This document shows, piece after piece, positions 17,030-26,401 of a stretch of 64,000 nucleotides of DNA. The translations under genes and the position numbers were made by a program. Under the pieces are notes generated by a model. It had not been told where the DNA came from. It worked only from the letters and a program-made list of their open reading frames with translations, and did not search any database. Source of the DNA: Caballeronia sordidicola (GTDB lineage Bacteria; Pseudomonadota; Gammaproteobacteria; Burkholderiales; Burkholderiaceae); contig NZ_FCOC02000016.1 of NCBI RefSeq assembly GCF_001544455.2, positions 1 to 64,000 on the forward strand. Reading direction: 5' to 3'. The stretch's first letter is position 1; each line of letters starts with the position of its first letter.

Positions 17030-18348
17030 GGTTGCTCCATTGCGCGTGCGTTTGAAGTTGTCGCGGCGTTGAGGAAATCGAGTACGGCGCGCCACGATGC
17101 TTCGTCGGCGTGTGCGTTCGCGGCAGGCTGGCCGCCGCCGGTGCTGATGCGCCCCGACACGGGATGCGCATACACGAGTTGCGTGGTCGGCACGTAGGGG
17201 AAGAGGATGGCGTGGCCGGCTTTGTCGAAGTCCAGATGGCGAACCGGATACGCATGCCGTTCCCGCTCAAGCCGCTTGACGACCATGCGCGAATAGTCGG
17301 ACGAGGGCCATGAACCGTCATCGGTTCCGGAAAACAGGAGCACGGGTCCATTGATTCGTTCCACGCGAATCCGGGCACGTTCCACCGCTTGTTCATCGAG
17401 CAATGCGGTGCGGATTGCGCGTTCATGCCGATGGGGCGGCGGACCTTCGTCGAACGGCTTCCAGCTTGCCGTACGATTGTTTTCCCAGAGATGCGGCAGC
17501 GGTTTGCCATCGAGCAGCCATGTGGGGCCTTCACGGCCCGTCGCGGGATCGGCGGCATTTTGCGCGCTGTGAACGACCGCGCCCGGTACATAACCGATCA
17601 CTGCCTTGAGACGGTCCGGATAAGTCGCGCCGAGCAGCAACGCAAGTTCGCCGCCACGCGATTGTCCGCTGACTGCAATGAAGCCATGCGCGGGTTGCAA
17701 CTCGCGGTGGATCCAGTCGAGCGCGCGGCGGAAGTATTCCAGCGGCGTGTTCGAGATGTAGTCGGATAGCCCCGGCGTCTTGAAGTAACCGAGCGCCAAA
17801 GCCGCGTATCCACGCGATGCATACAACGCGCCGCGCGGTTCATTGATGCCGCCGCCCGATCCATTCAGCACGAGCACGACCGGATGCGGCCCCTGCGTTG
17901 CGGGAACGAACAGCGTGCCAATGCAGCCGTCCACGCGCATCTCGCGCCGCTGAACGCCCGGCGCCATCAGGCGTTGTGTCAACACGCCCGCGGTCACACC
18001 CTGCCCATCGGCGTCGAAGACTTCAATGCGCGTCGTCAACGCGTCCGATACATCCGCCGGAAACACTTCGCGTTTTCCAGTCTCAACCGGAGTTTGCGAC
18101 CAGATGAGTCCCATCGGCGAAACGTCGCTGTAATCGCCTTGAACCGGCGCATCGCGCGAAACATCGACAACGCCCCGATCATCCGCGCGAAAGACCGCGC
18201 GGCTTGTCCAGATCGCGCCGTCGCCGCGTGCGGTTTGCGTGCGCAACTCGATCAACGAGTCCGGCTGCGCGCTGCTTACGGTAATGTGGCGCGGGACATC
18301 GATCAGGTCGTCGGCCGGCGTGATGGCGATTTCGATGATATCGGTCAT
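17026..18348 (-). CDS. BAAT-type acyl-CoA thioester hydrolase (alpha/beta hydrolase)
   Basis: A 440-residue protein with the two-part build of bile-acid-CoA:amino-acid N-acyltransferase / acyl-CoA thioesterases. An N-terminal beta-sandwich (about 10-130; SLIELRTQTARGDGAIWTSRAVF) precedes an alpha/beta-hydrolase domain (about 140-435). The nucleophile elbow is GQSRGGE with Ser at 230, followed by candidate Asp (SGTDDG) and His (KAGHAILFP). Ser instead of the Cys of true BAAT points to hydrolysis rather than conjugation. The start at 18348 has GAGGCGG upstream. It lies in the ten-gene operon between the binding protein and the CMD proteins, which suggests release of an acyl chain from an imported compound. 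Confidence 0.8.
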   Translation of the reverse strand: MTDIIEIAITPADDLIDVPRHITVSSAQPDSLIELRTQTARGDGAIWTSRAVFRADDRGVVDVSRDAPVQGDYSDVSPMGLIWSQTPVETGKREVFPADVSDALTTRIEVFDADGQGVTAGVLTQRLMAPGVQRREMRVDGCIGTLFVPATQGPHPVVLVLNGSGGGINEPRGALYASRGYAALALGYFKTPGLSDYISNTPLEYFRRALDWIHRELQPAHGFIAVSGQSRGGELALLLGATYPDRLKAVIGYVPGAVVHSAQNAADPATGREGPTWLLDGKPLPHLWENNRTASWKPFDEGPPPHRHERAIRTALLDEQAVERARIRVERINGPVLLFSGTDDGSWPSSDYSRMVVKRLERERHAYPVRHLDFDKAGHAILFPYVPTTQLVYAHPVSGRISTGGGQPAANAHADEASWRAVLDFLNAATTSNARAMEQP

Positions 18349-18355
18349 GGCCGCC

Positions 18356-19933
18356 TCAATTGCCACTGCGCGTGACCATCATTGCGGTTGTCCGGTCGCT
18401 GACGGCCGGCGTCACCTTCAGCCCTTTCTTCGCGGCCCAGATGTTCTCGTAGTGGAACAGCGGAATGATGCCCACGTCGTCGCTCACCACTTTCACCGAG
18501 CCGCGCAGGATGGCTTCGCGCTTGGCCGCGTCGAACTCGGCGGTGGCGGCATCGAGCGCGTGATCGACAGCCGGGCTGCTATAACGCCCCCAGTTCGATG
18601 AACCAATGCCCTTCTTCGTATCGACAGTGCCGAGTATGTTCACGAGCGCATAACTCGCTTCGCCCGTGCCGTTGCCCCACGCAATCATGCTCATGGCGAA
18701 TTCGTTCTTGTTCGCGCGGCTCGCGTAGCTGGCCCACGGCATGACCTCGACCTTCGTCTTCACGCCAATGCGCGCCCAGAATTGCGCGACCGCCTGCGCG
18801 GTTTCCGGCGCTTGCGGATAGCGGTCGTTCGGCACGCTCAAGGTCAACTGGAAGCCGTCGGGAAAACCTGCTTCGGCCAGCAGTTTCTTCGCCTGCGCGG
18901 GATCGTTCGGAATGTCCTTGACCTCGGGGTCATAACCGAAGGTCTTTGCCGGCATCCACTGATTTGCGACCGTCGCCGCGCCCTGCAAGATGCGGTCGGT
19001 GATCGCGGGACGGTTGATCGCCAGGGACAACGCGCGGCGCACGCGCACATCGAGCAGCGGATTTTTCGGCAGGGGCTTGCCGGCGTTATCGGTGATATAG
19101 GGGCTCGGGCCTTCGCGGAAGCTCGGCTGAAGCAGCAACACACGCAAGCCTGGGTAGGCATAGACCGAGACCTTCGGCGACTGTTTCAGGCGCGGCAAGT
19201 CGGAAACGGAGACCTTGTCGATCATGTCCACGTCGCCTGAGAGCAGCGCCGCCGTGCGGGCCGCCGCATTGCTGACATAGCGATAGTTCACCGTGTCCCA
19301 GATCGGCTTCGCGCCCCAGTAGGCGTCGTTGCGCTTCATCACCACGCGGTCGCCCGGCGTGTATGAGACGAACTTGTACGGTCCCGAGCCCACCATTGCA
19401 CGGCCGGCGTTGTAGTCTTCACTCGATGACTTCTCGCCCACATGCTTACTGATGATGTGCACCGATGTCAGGTTGAGCGGCAGGTCCGGCGTCGGCGTGC
19501 TGGTCTTGATGACGAGCGTGTACGGATCGGGTGCGCTCACCGAAGCGATGGTACGCAGGTAGCCCGCGAAGGTCGCAATGGTGCCCGGGACATTGCGGGC
19601 GCGCTGGTAAGAATAGATTACGTCATCGGCGGTAAAAGGGGTACCGTCCTGCCACTTTACGTCATGGCGCAGCTTGAATTCCCATGTGTCGTTGCCCGTT
19701 GCCTTCCAGCTTGTTGCAAGACCGGGCGCGAGCGTGTTGTCGTGATTCTCCACCAGCAAGTCCCAGAAATGCAGGTCCACGGAACGGTCGCCGGCATAGT
19801 TGTTCAACTGCGGATCAAGCGATGAGAGCGGGTCGGCGAACGCAATGTTGAGCGTCTGCGCAGATGTAGCCGAACTGAACAGCGCCGCGCCGGCAAGTGC
19901 GACGCTCAGCGTGGAAAGGATCAAGCGGTTCAC
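18356..19933 (-). CDS. ABC transporter substrate-binding protein, dipeptide/opine type
   Basis: A 525-residue periplasmic protein with a Sec signal peptide (residues 1-25, ending TSAQ). It has the DppA/OppA features of family 5: LNIAFADPLSSLDPQLNNYAG, LATSWKATGNDTWEFKLRHDVKWQDGTPFTADDVIYS and a C-terminal NIWAAKKGLKV. The start is GTG at 19933 with AAGGAAT upstream. It would deliver its ligand to the permease pair at 22018-23918. Family 5 proteins bind peptides, opines, glutathione, nickel or acylated compounds; sequence does not decide which. Confidence 0.92.
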   Translation of the reverse strand: MNRLILSTLSVALAGAALFSSATSAQTLNIAFADPLSSLDPQLNNYAGDRSVDLHFWDLLVENHDNTLAPGLATSWKATGNDTWEFKLRHDVKWQDGTPFTADDVIYSYQRARNVPGTIATFAGYLRTIASVSAPDPYTLVIKTSTPTPDLPLNLTSVHIISKHVGEKSSSEDYNAGRAMVGSGPYKFVSYTPGDRVVMKRNDAYWGAKPIWDTVNYRYVSNAAARTAALLSGDVDMIDKVSVSDLPRLKQSPKVSVYAYPGLRVLLLQPSFREGPSPYITDNAGKPLPKNPLLDVRVRRALSLAINRPAITDRILQGAATVANQWMPAKTFGYDPEVKDIPNDPAQAKKLLAEAGFPDGFQLTLSVPNDRYPQAPETAQAVAQFWARIGVKTKVEVMPWASYASRANKNEFAMSMIAWGNGTGEASYALVNILGTVDTKKGIGSSNWGRYSSPAVDHALDAATAEFDAAKREAILRGSVKVVSDDVGIIPLFHYENIWAAKKGLKVTPAVSDRTTAMMVTRSGN

Positions 19934-19973
19934 GATGCAATTCCTTTTTATAAGTGTGTTCTGGATTGAAGAT

Positions 19974-20987
19974 TCAATGCGTGTCGTTCAAATGACAGGC
20001 GCTGATATGTTCCACGGCGATACCGCGCAAGGCCGGAACTTCTGTCCTGCAACGCGGCATTGCGTGCGGACATCGCGGATGAAAATGACAGCCCGATGGC
20101 GGCGCGAGCGGACTCGGCATCTCGCCGCGAATGGCGGTGAAGCGCCTCTTGCGTGCATCCAAACGTGGGATTTCCGCGAGCAAGGTCTGCGTGTATGGAT
20201 GGTTCGGATGCCGGAATATCTCTTCCACTGGTGCGCTTTCGACCACGCGCCCGAGATACATGATCACCACGCGATCCGACAACTGTTCGACCACGCCCAG
20301 GTCGTGGCTGATGAACAGGTAGGTCAGGTTGAGTTGCTCGCGCAGATCCATGAAGAGGTTGAGTATCTGCGCCTGAATCGATACATCCAGCGCGGCGACC
20401 GCTTCATCGCAGACGAGCATGGACGGATTGACAGCAAGCGCCCGTGCTATGCCAATGCGCTGCCGTTGACCGCCGCTGAACTCATGCGGATATCTGTCGG
20501 CGAGTGCCGGATCGAGACCCGCGCGCTTTAATTGTGCGGCCACATACGCGTCGAGATCGGCGCGATTGGTCATGCCGTGAACAAGCGGCGCCTCACCGAC
20601 AATATCCCGCACGCGTCGCCGTGGATTCAGGCTCGAATAGGGATCCTGGAAGATCATCTGGATGGCGAGCCGGGCGGCGCGCAGCGCGTCGGGCGACATC
20701 GTTTCGCGATTCTCGCCGTCGACCAACACGTCGCCTTCTGTCGGCGCGATAAGACCCGAAACCATGCGGCCGAGCGTCGATTTTCCGCAACCCGATTCGC
20801 CGACGAGTCCGACTACTTCGCCAGGTTGTATCGCGAGGTCTACGTGATCGACCGCGCGTGTGACCGCATGCGGCGCAAGGAGCTTTCGTTCCCGCAGCCA
20901 GCGCGCAGCGGCGTTGTCGTTTCGTTCGCCGAAGCGCTGGCTGACGCCGCGCAGTTCCACGAGCGCGCGCGTATTGATTTGGCTCAT
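19974..20987 (-). CDS. ABC transporter ATP-binding protein, DppF/OppF type
   Basis: A 337-residue ATPase. It shows Walker A GESGCGKST, Q-loop MIFQDPYSSLNPRR, signature FSGGQRQRIGIARALAV and Walker B MLVCDEAVAALD. The oligopeptide-specific C-terminal extension has the cysteine-rich PSGCHFHPRCPHAMPRC. The start at 20987 lies in an ATGA overlap with the sister ATPase; the longer frame from 21107 is inside that gene. Confidence 0.92.
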   Translation of the reverse strand: MSQINTRALVELRGVSQRFGERNDNAAARWLRERKLLAPHAVTRAVDHVDLAIQPGEVVGLVGESGCGKSTLGRMVSGLIAPTEGDVLVDGENRETMSPDALRAARLAIQMIFQDPYSSLNPRRRVRDIVGEAPLVHGMTNRADLDAYVAAQLKRAGLDPALADRYPHEFSGGQRQRIGIARALAVNPSMLVCDEAVAALDVSIQAQILNLFMDLREQLNLTYLFISHDLGVVEQLSDRVVIMYLGRVVESAPVEEIFRHPNHPYTQTLLAEIPRLDARKRRFTAIRGEMPSPLAPPSGCHFHPRCPHAMPRCRTEVPALRGIAVEHISACHLNDTH

Positions 20988-22021
20988 GCCGTCGTCTCCT
21001 TGCGCACGTCGGCCTGACGGCCCGGATGGAAGCAGCGCACGAGATGCGTGCCATGGTCGGACGCTTTTGCCGCGGGCGACGGACCAAGGGCGGGCGGCGT
21101 CACGCACACAGCGCTCGCGCGCGTGCAGCGCGGCGCGAACGCGCAGCCTGGCGGCAGCGAGCGCAAGTCAGGCGTGATGCCCGCTATTTGCGTGAGCCGC
21201 CGGTGACGTGTATTCAGGCTCGGCAAACTATCGATCAGACCCGCCGTGTAGGGATGCTGCGGGTGATCGAGCACGGCATCGACTGTGCCTTGCTCGACGA
21301 TCCTGCCCGCATACATGACGGCGATGTCATCGGCGAGACCCGCGACCACGGACAGGTCGTGCGTGATCCAGATCAGCGACGTGCCTTGCGTCCTCACCAT
21401 CCTTTGCACTTCGGACAGGATCTGCGCCTGGATGGTGACGTCGAGCGCGGTCGTGGGTTCATCGGCAATGATGAGATCGGGTTGATGCAACATCGCAATC
21501 GCGATCGCCACGCGCTGGCGCATGCCGCCCGACAATTGATGCGGATAGGCACGCAGGCGCTCGCCGGGACTCGCGATGCCCATTGCGGCCAGTGCTTCGC
21601 TTGCCTGCTCGCGCGCGGCGCGCCGGCTTACATCCCGATGCGCGCGCACGGCCTCGATCATCTGCGCATCCACGCGTTGCACGGGGTTGAGCGTGGACAT
21701 CGGGTCCTGGAACACCATCGCAATACGGCTGCCGCGCAAGCGCCGCATCTCGGCTTCGGGCAGGCCGACGAGGTTCTTGCCCTTGAACAGGATTTCGCCG
21801 CCGACCACGCGGCCGGGTGCATCGACAAGTCCCATGACCGAGAATCCCGTCACCGATTTCCCCGACCCCGACTCGCCGACAAGGCCCAACACACGCGCGC
21901 GGCCAAGCGTGAGCGATACGTCTTCGACCGCCGGCAACTCTCCTTCGCGCGTGAGGAAGCGTGTTTTAAGACCGCGGACTTCGAGCGTGGTATCGGAGGT
22001 ATGAATGGGCATGCCGCTCAT
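20984..22021 (-). CDS. ABC transporter ATP-binding protein, DppD/OppD type
   Basis: A 345-residue ATPase pairing with the one downstream. Walker A is GESGSGKS, the Q-loop is VFQDPMSTLNPVQ, the signature is LSGGMRQRVAIAIAML, Walker B is LIIADEPTTALD, and the C-terminal cysteine segment is PPGCAFAPRCTRASAVC. It overlaps both neighbours by 4 bp (ATGA). Confidence 0.93.
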   Translation of the reverse strand: MSGMPIHTSDTTLEVRGLKTRFLTREGELPAVEDVSLTLGRARVLGLVGESGSGKSVTGFSVMGLVDAPGRVVGGEILFKGKNLVGLPEAEMRRLRGSRIAMVFQDPMSTLNPVQRVDAQMIEAVRAHRDVSRRAAREQASEALAAMGIASPGERLRAYPHQLSGGMRQRVAIAIAMLHQPDLIIADEPTTALDVTIQAQILSEVQRMVRTQGTSLIWITHDLSVVAGLADDIAVMYAGRIVEQGTVDAVLDHPQHPYTAGLIDSLPSLNTRHRRLTQIAGITPDLRSLPPGCAFAPRCTRASAVCVTPPALGPSPAAKASDHGTHLVRCFHPGRQADVRKETTA

Positions 22022-22947
22022 TTCACGAACCTCGGATTGAGCAACTCGCGCAACCGGTCGCCCACCATGTTGATGGATACGAGAATCGCGAGCAGTGCGA
22101 GTCCCGGATAAACGCTGGTCCAGTATTCGCCGGAGAGCATGGTCTGGTAGCCATTGGCAATGAGCAGCCCGAGCGATGGTTCGGTGATCGGCACGCCGAG
22201 TCCGAGAAAGGACAGCGTTGCTTCAAGCGTGATCGCGCGCGCGACTTGCAGCGTGCCGACCACGATCAGCGGCGGCAGGCAATTGGGCAGCATGTGAACC
22301 AGCACGATGCGCCAGTTTGGAATCGCGAGGCTGCGCGCCGCTTCCACATATTCGCGCCGCGCTTCGACGAGCGCTTGCGCCCGCGCAGTCCGCGCGTAAT
22401 ACGCCCACTCGATCAATACCAAAGTCAGTACGACGTTCGTCACGCTCTTGCCAAGGAACGCGAGCAGCATCATTGCAACGAGGATGGACGGGAAGGCGAG
22501 CAGCAAGTCGACAAGCCGCATGATGAGGCTGTCGATTTTCCCGCCCGCGTAAGCCGCGATCAATCCGAACACCGTGCCGACCACGCCTGCAATGACCGCC
22601 GACCCGAGGCCCACCGACAAGCTCAGGCGCAAGCCATAGAGCATCGCCGAATAGAGATCGCGTCCCTGGCCGTCGGTGCCAAGCCAGTACGCATGCGTTC
22701 CGGCGCTGTTCATGGAACCGGGCGGCAGGCGCGCATCGAGGACATCGAGTTGCAGCAGGTCGTAGGGATTTTGCGGCGCGATGAACGGCGCGAAAATCGC
22801 CGCGAGCACGAGCAGGATCGCGACGATCAACGCCGCGAGCGCCACCGGCGAGCGCCCGAAATCCGCCGCAAGCTGGCGCCACGGCGAACGCCGGCGCTCG
22901 GGCGTCGCACGAGCCGGCGTGTCGGGCGCGAGAGGCGTTGTGCTCAT
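22018..22947 (-). CDS. ABC transporter permease, DppC/OppC type
   Basis: A 309-residue inner-membrane permease. An N-terminal helix (VALAALIVAILLVLAAIFAPFIAP) is followed by the conserved periplasmic GTDGQGRDLYSAMLYGLRLSLSVG. Further helices and the EAA loop (EARREYVEAARSLAIPNWRIVLVHMLPN) follow, with the C-terminal signature LGLGVPITEPSLG. The ATG at 22947 overlaps the DppB-like stop by 4 bp; the open frame extends much further upstream inside that gene but without merit. Confidence 0.92.
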   Translation of the reverse strand: MSTTPLAPDTPARATPERRRSPWRQLAADFGRSPVALAALIVAILLVLAAIFAPFIAPQNPYDLLQLDVLDARLPPGSMNSAGTHAYWLGTDGQGRDLYSAMLYGLRLSLSVGLGSAVIAGVVGTVFGLIAAYAGGKIDSLIMRLVDLLLAFPSILVAMMLLAFLGKSVTNVVLTLVLIEWAYYARTARAQALVEARREYVEAARSLAIPNWRIVLVHMLPNCLPPLIVVGTLQVARAITLEATLSFLGLGVPITEPSLGLLIANGYQTMLSGEYWTSVYPGLALLAILVSINMVGDRLRELLNPRFVK

Positions 22948-23918
22948 CGCGCGCCCTCCAGCCGCACGCGCGGATCGAGAAACTTGTAGAGAATATCGAC
23001 CAGCAGGTTCAGCGTGACGAACATGCACACGACCACGATCAGATACGAAAGAATCACCGGCCGGTCGAGCGCATTGATGCTGTCGAGAATCAGCTTGCCC
23101 GCGCCCGGCCACGAGAACACCGTCTCGGTCACGACCGCGAATGCAATGGTCGAACCAAACTCCAGTCCAATCACCGTGACAAGCGGAATGAGCGTGTTGC
23201 GCAGGATATGCACGAGCACCACGCGCATGGGCGACAAGCCCTTGGCGCGCGCGAAGCGAACGTGTTCCATCGGCATGACTTCGCGCACGCCGGCACTCGT
23301 CAGGCGCAACACGAGCGAGACCTTGAAAAGCGAGAGATTCAGCGCGGGCAAGATCAGATGGCGCAGACCGTCGATGGTCAGCCATGACCACTGCACGCCG
23401 AACAGGTTTGCGGTCGCGCCACGACCGCTTGCGGGCAGCCAGCCGAGCTTGACGCTGAAGAGCATGATCAGCATGAGACCGACCCAGAACGTAGGCAGAG
23501 AGAAGCCGACGATGCTGCCCGTCATCAGCACTTTCGAAAGCGGATTGCGCGGATGCAGGCCTGCAAAAAGCCCGAGCGGAATGCCGATGAAAAGCGCCAG
23601 CAACAGCGCGGACACCGCCAGTTCGAGCGTGGCCGGAAGCCGTTGCAGGATCAGGCGGATCGCGGGTTCGTTATAAACGAAACTGTTGCCGAGATCGCCA
23701 TGCGTGGCGCTTGCGAGGAAAGCAAGGTATTGCTTCCAGAGCGGCTGATTGAGTCCCAGTTGCGCGATAATGCGCGCCCGGTCGACCTGATCCACATCCT
23801 GCCCAATGAGGATGTCGACTGGATTGCCTATCGCATGCAAGCCAACGAACACGATCAGCGTCATCAGTAGCACCACGAACGCCGCCTGCGCGACGCGGCG
23901 AACGAGCCAGCCGGTCAC
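22944..23918 (-). CDS. ABC transporter permease, DppB/OppB type
   Basis: A 324-residue inner-membrane permease with six predicted helices. The N-terminal RRVAQAAFVVLLMTLIVFVGLHAIGNPVD, the EAA-like loop (MEHVRFARAKGLSPMRVVLVHILRNTLIPLVT) and the C-terminal LVDILYKFLDPRV are typical of DppB. The start is GTG at 23918, forming a GTGA overlap with the flavin monooxygenase gene. It forms the channel with the DppC-like protein. Confidence 0.92.
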   Translation of the reverse strand: MTGWLVRRVAQAAFVVLLMTLIVFVGLHAIGNPVDILIGQDVDQVDRARIIAQLGLNQPLWKQYLAFLASATHGDLGNSFVYNEPAIRLILQRLPATLELAVSALLLALFIGIPLGLFAGLHPRNPLSKVLMTGSIVGFSLPTFWVGLMLIMLFSVKLGWLPASGRGATANLFGVQWSWLTIDGLRHLILPALNLSLFKVSLVLRLTSAGVREVMPMEHVRFARAKGLSPMRVVLVHILRNTLIPLVTVIGLEFGSTIAFAVVTETVFSWPGAGKLILDSINALDRPVILSYLIVVVCMFVTLNLLVDILYKFLDPRVRLEGAR

Positions 23919-25393
23919 TGGTCCTCCGCATACTGGGGCGGTGCGTCGGCGGGCGTGAATTCATCGCCATATAGCTCGGGCTCGGCATACGCTTCGAGTG
24001 CTGCGTAATGCTGCTCCACGTCTTCCCGATACAGCGAACCCGCAATACCTTGCGCGAGGCGTTTTGCGCCCGTGCTGATGGCGGGAATGTCGCCGGAGAC
24101 CGCGCCGTGCGAGAGCGTTGCCGGATAGCAGAAGCAATGGATGTTCGACAAACCCGGGCAATCCCCCGGCGTTTTTTCGAGGAATTCAAACGCGGGGCCA
24201 ACATCGGGCGAGTCCGACAATTCCGCGTCTTCGTCGCCGGATGGTGGCGCGTACCGGTCGGCCCACGTACGGATGAAAGGCGCAAACGCGGCGAACTCCG
24301 GACGCGCGCTCCAGTCGACCTTGAAGCCTGTGGAGACGATCAGGAAGTCGGCCGCGAACGTTCCCTTCGGCGTATGAATAGCGAGACCATCGTCCGTGTT
24401 TTCCACGGAGAGGACCGGGCATCCGAGATTGAACCGCACCTTCGGATGATGACGCGATACCCGCAACGTACTGCCGCGCGGCGGCGGCACCTGCACGGTA
24501 TTGATGTAATGGCGGATCTTCCATTTCCATTCGTCGGGGAGTGTTTGATGGCCATGTGTGAGGCCCGGATTGCCTGCGCCCTTGCCCTTGTTCACGCGCG
24601 GCAGATCGTTACGCCTGATCAGCAGGTCAACGCTTTTGGCACCCGCTTCGAGCGCGGTCGCCGCGCCGTCCATGGCGGAAGATCCGCCGCCCACCACGGC
24701 CACGCGCTTGTTCGCGAGCGTGCTGAAATCGAGCGTATCCGAGGAATGCGCCCAACGCGCGCGCGGCAATCCGTCGATAAAACCTGGCAACGCCGGTCCG
24801 CCCAAACCATCGCGCCCGGTCGCGAGCACGACGCGGCGCGCAAAGACATTGAAGCGCTGCTCCTGCGTCCGCACACTCAGCATGACAAGGCCGTCCGCGC
24901 GCGGCGTCACGGCTTCAATGCTATGTTCGTTGCGGACATCGAGCGCCAACACCCGGCGATACCAGACCAGATACGCCATCCATTGCAAGCGGTCGATCTT
25001 ATCGAGGGCTTGCCATTCGTCGGCGCCGAACTGCGCTTCGAACCATGCGCGAAAAGTAAGCGCCGGCAATCCGAGCGCCGGCCCCGTCAATTGCTTCGGT
25101 GAGCGTAGCGTTTCCATGCGTGCGGTCGTGGCCCACGGGCCTTCGAGCCCTTGCGGCGAGCGGTCGAAAATGCACGCCCGCACGCCAAGCAACTTGAGCG
25201 CCGCCGATGCCGCCAGCCCCGCCATGCCGCCGCCGATCACCGCAACCTCCAGCACGTCCTGGCCGTCATGCGTCCTGCTCATCACCCATTCGCGCGCGGG
25301 TAGTTCGAGCAGGGACAAGTCCTCGGCAAGCCGCAGTTCGAGCGCAGCGAGCCCTTTGATCTGAGTCGATGAAGCGAGGGTATCGAGGCTCAC
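23915..25393 (-). CDS. FAD/NAD(P)-dependent monooxygenase (flavin-containing type)
   Basis: A 492-residue cytoplasmic flavoenzyme. The FAD fold is at about 50-80 (VIGGGMAGLAASAALKLLGVRACIFD), the NADPH fold at about 225-250 (VAVVGGGSSAMDGAATALEAGAKSVDLLIRR), and an ATG-type motif (IVSTGFKVDWS) lies at about 350. It resembles flavin-containing and Baeyer-Villiger-like monooxygenases, which oxidise soft N or S atoms or ketones. It starts with GTG in a GTGA overlap with the LysR gene and ends overlapping the DppB-like gene. This is the likely key catabolic enzyme of the ten-gene operon; its substrate is unknown. Confidence 0.85.
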   Translation of the reverse strand: MSLDTLASSTQIKGLAALELRLAEDLSLLELPAREWVMSRTHDGQDVLEVAVIGGGMAGLAASAALKLLGVRACIFDRSPQGLEGPWATTARMETLRSPKQLTGPALGLPALTFRAWFEAQFGADEWQALDKIDRLQWMAYLVWYRRVLALDVRNEHSIEAVTPRADGLVMLSVRTQEQRFNVFARRVVLATGRDGLGGPALPGFIDGLPRARWAHSSDTLDFSTLANKRVAVVGGGSSAMDGAATALEAGAKSVDLLIRRNDLPRVNKGKGAGNPGLTHGHQTLPDEWKWKIRHYINTVQVPPPRGSTLRVSRHHPKVRFNLGCPVLSVENTDDGLAIHTPKGTFAADFLIVSTGFKVDWSARPEFAAFAPFIRTWADRYAPPSGDEDAELSDSPDVGPAFEFLEKTPGDCPGLSNIHCFCYPATLSHGAVSGDIPAISTGAKRLAQGIAGSLYREDVEQHYAALEAYAEPELYGDEFTPADAPPQYAEDQ

Positions 25394-26379
25394 GTCGCGT
25401 GCTCTTCGGTGGGATTAAGGGTCTCGTCGGCTTCGCCATACAGCGTCTGGAGGATCGCGCCGTGCTGGCTGGCATCGTGCAGAACGAAGTCGGGCAGGAT
25501 CTCGGCGGCGGCGTGCATGAGCGCCTCGGCCGCGGCCAGAGTCGCCGCTCCCGGCGGCCGGAATTCGGGCGTGATGACGCCGAACAGGAACGGGATGCGG
25601 ATATCGAGCGGGCGCAGCACGACCCCTTCCACGGGCAGCCCGCGCGCCGTCACGGGTTCGAGCACAGCAAGCCCAAGCCCCGCGCGCACGGCGCCGAGCG
25701 CGTTCAGCGACGAATTTGTTTCGATCACACCCGCGGTGCGCACGCCTGCCTGTGCGAACGCGGCATCCAGACGCGGCCGCAGCCGGTAGGGGTTCTGCAT
25801 TGTCACAAGGCGACGGCCGCCAAAGTCGCTCAACGCAATTCGCTTCGATCTTGCCAACGGATCGTCGGCGCGCACGGCGGCCACGCACGCCGATTCGCCG
25901 ATCCAATGCACGAGCACGCCGCGATGTTCCAGCGGCAGGCTTGACACACCCATGTCGACCATGCCGTTCAGGACTGCATCGACCACCTGTTCCGGTGCGG
26001 CGCTGCGCAAGTGCACGGATTCGATTGCATGCGTCTGGCTGAGCCGCGCCAACGCATGGGGCACGAGACCCGCTGCGAGCGCGGAGGTTGCGGCAATGGT
26101 CAGCGGCGGCGGCGCGTTCAGCGCGATCTGCGCCGCGCGCGACTTGACCTGACGCAGGCTTGCCAGCGTGCGTTCGACGTCCTGATAAAGCTCGGACGCT
26201 TCGCGCGTAGGCGCCACGCGCGGGCCAAAACGCTGGAACAGCGGATAACCGATCTCCGCTTCGAGTTCCTGGATGGAGCGCGACACTGCCGGCTGCGAGC
26301 GTCCAAGCAGACGCCCGGCAGCAGTGACGCTTCCGGCGGACATGACGGCGGCAAACGCTTCGAGTTGGCGAATTTCCAT
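25390..26379 (-). CDS. LysR-family regulator, first gene of the ten-gene operon
   Basis: A 329-residue regulator: helix-turn-helix at about 1-60 (MEIRQLEAFAAVMSAGSVTAAGRLLGRSQPAVSRSIQELEAEIGYPLFQRFG), then an effector domain to about 300. The ATG at 26379 fits the family start; the upstream ATG at 26454 would add unrelated residues. Unlike most LysR genes it is not divergent: it leads the operon and is coupled to the monooxygenase by a GTGA overlap, so it probably controls its own operon. A perfect 7-bp dyad lies 23 bp upstream (26402-26420). Confidence 0.9.
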   Translation of the reverse strand: MEIRQLEAFAAVMSAGSVTAAGRLLGRSQPAVSRSIQELEAEIGYPLFQRFGPRVAPTREASELYQDVERTLASLRQVKSRAAQIALNAPPPLTIAATSALAAGLVPHALARLSQTHAIESVHLRSAAPEQVVDAVLNGMVDMGVSSLPLEHRGVLVHWIGESACVAAVRADDPLARSKRIALSDFGGRRLVTMQNPYRLRPRLDAAFAQAGVRTAGVIETNSSLNALGAVRAGLGLAVLEPVTARGLPVEGVVLRPLDIRIPFLFGVITPEFRPPGAATLAAAEALMHAAAEILPDFVLHDASQHGAILQTLYGEADETLNPTEEHAT

Positions 26380-26401
26380 GAGCCGGCAGATCGATATCGA
26401 T

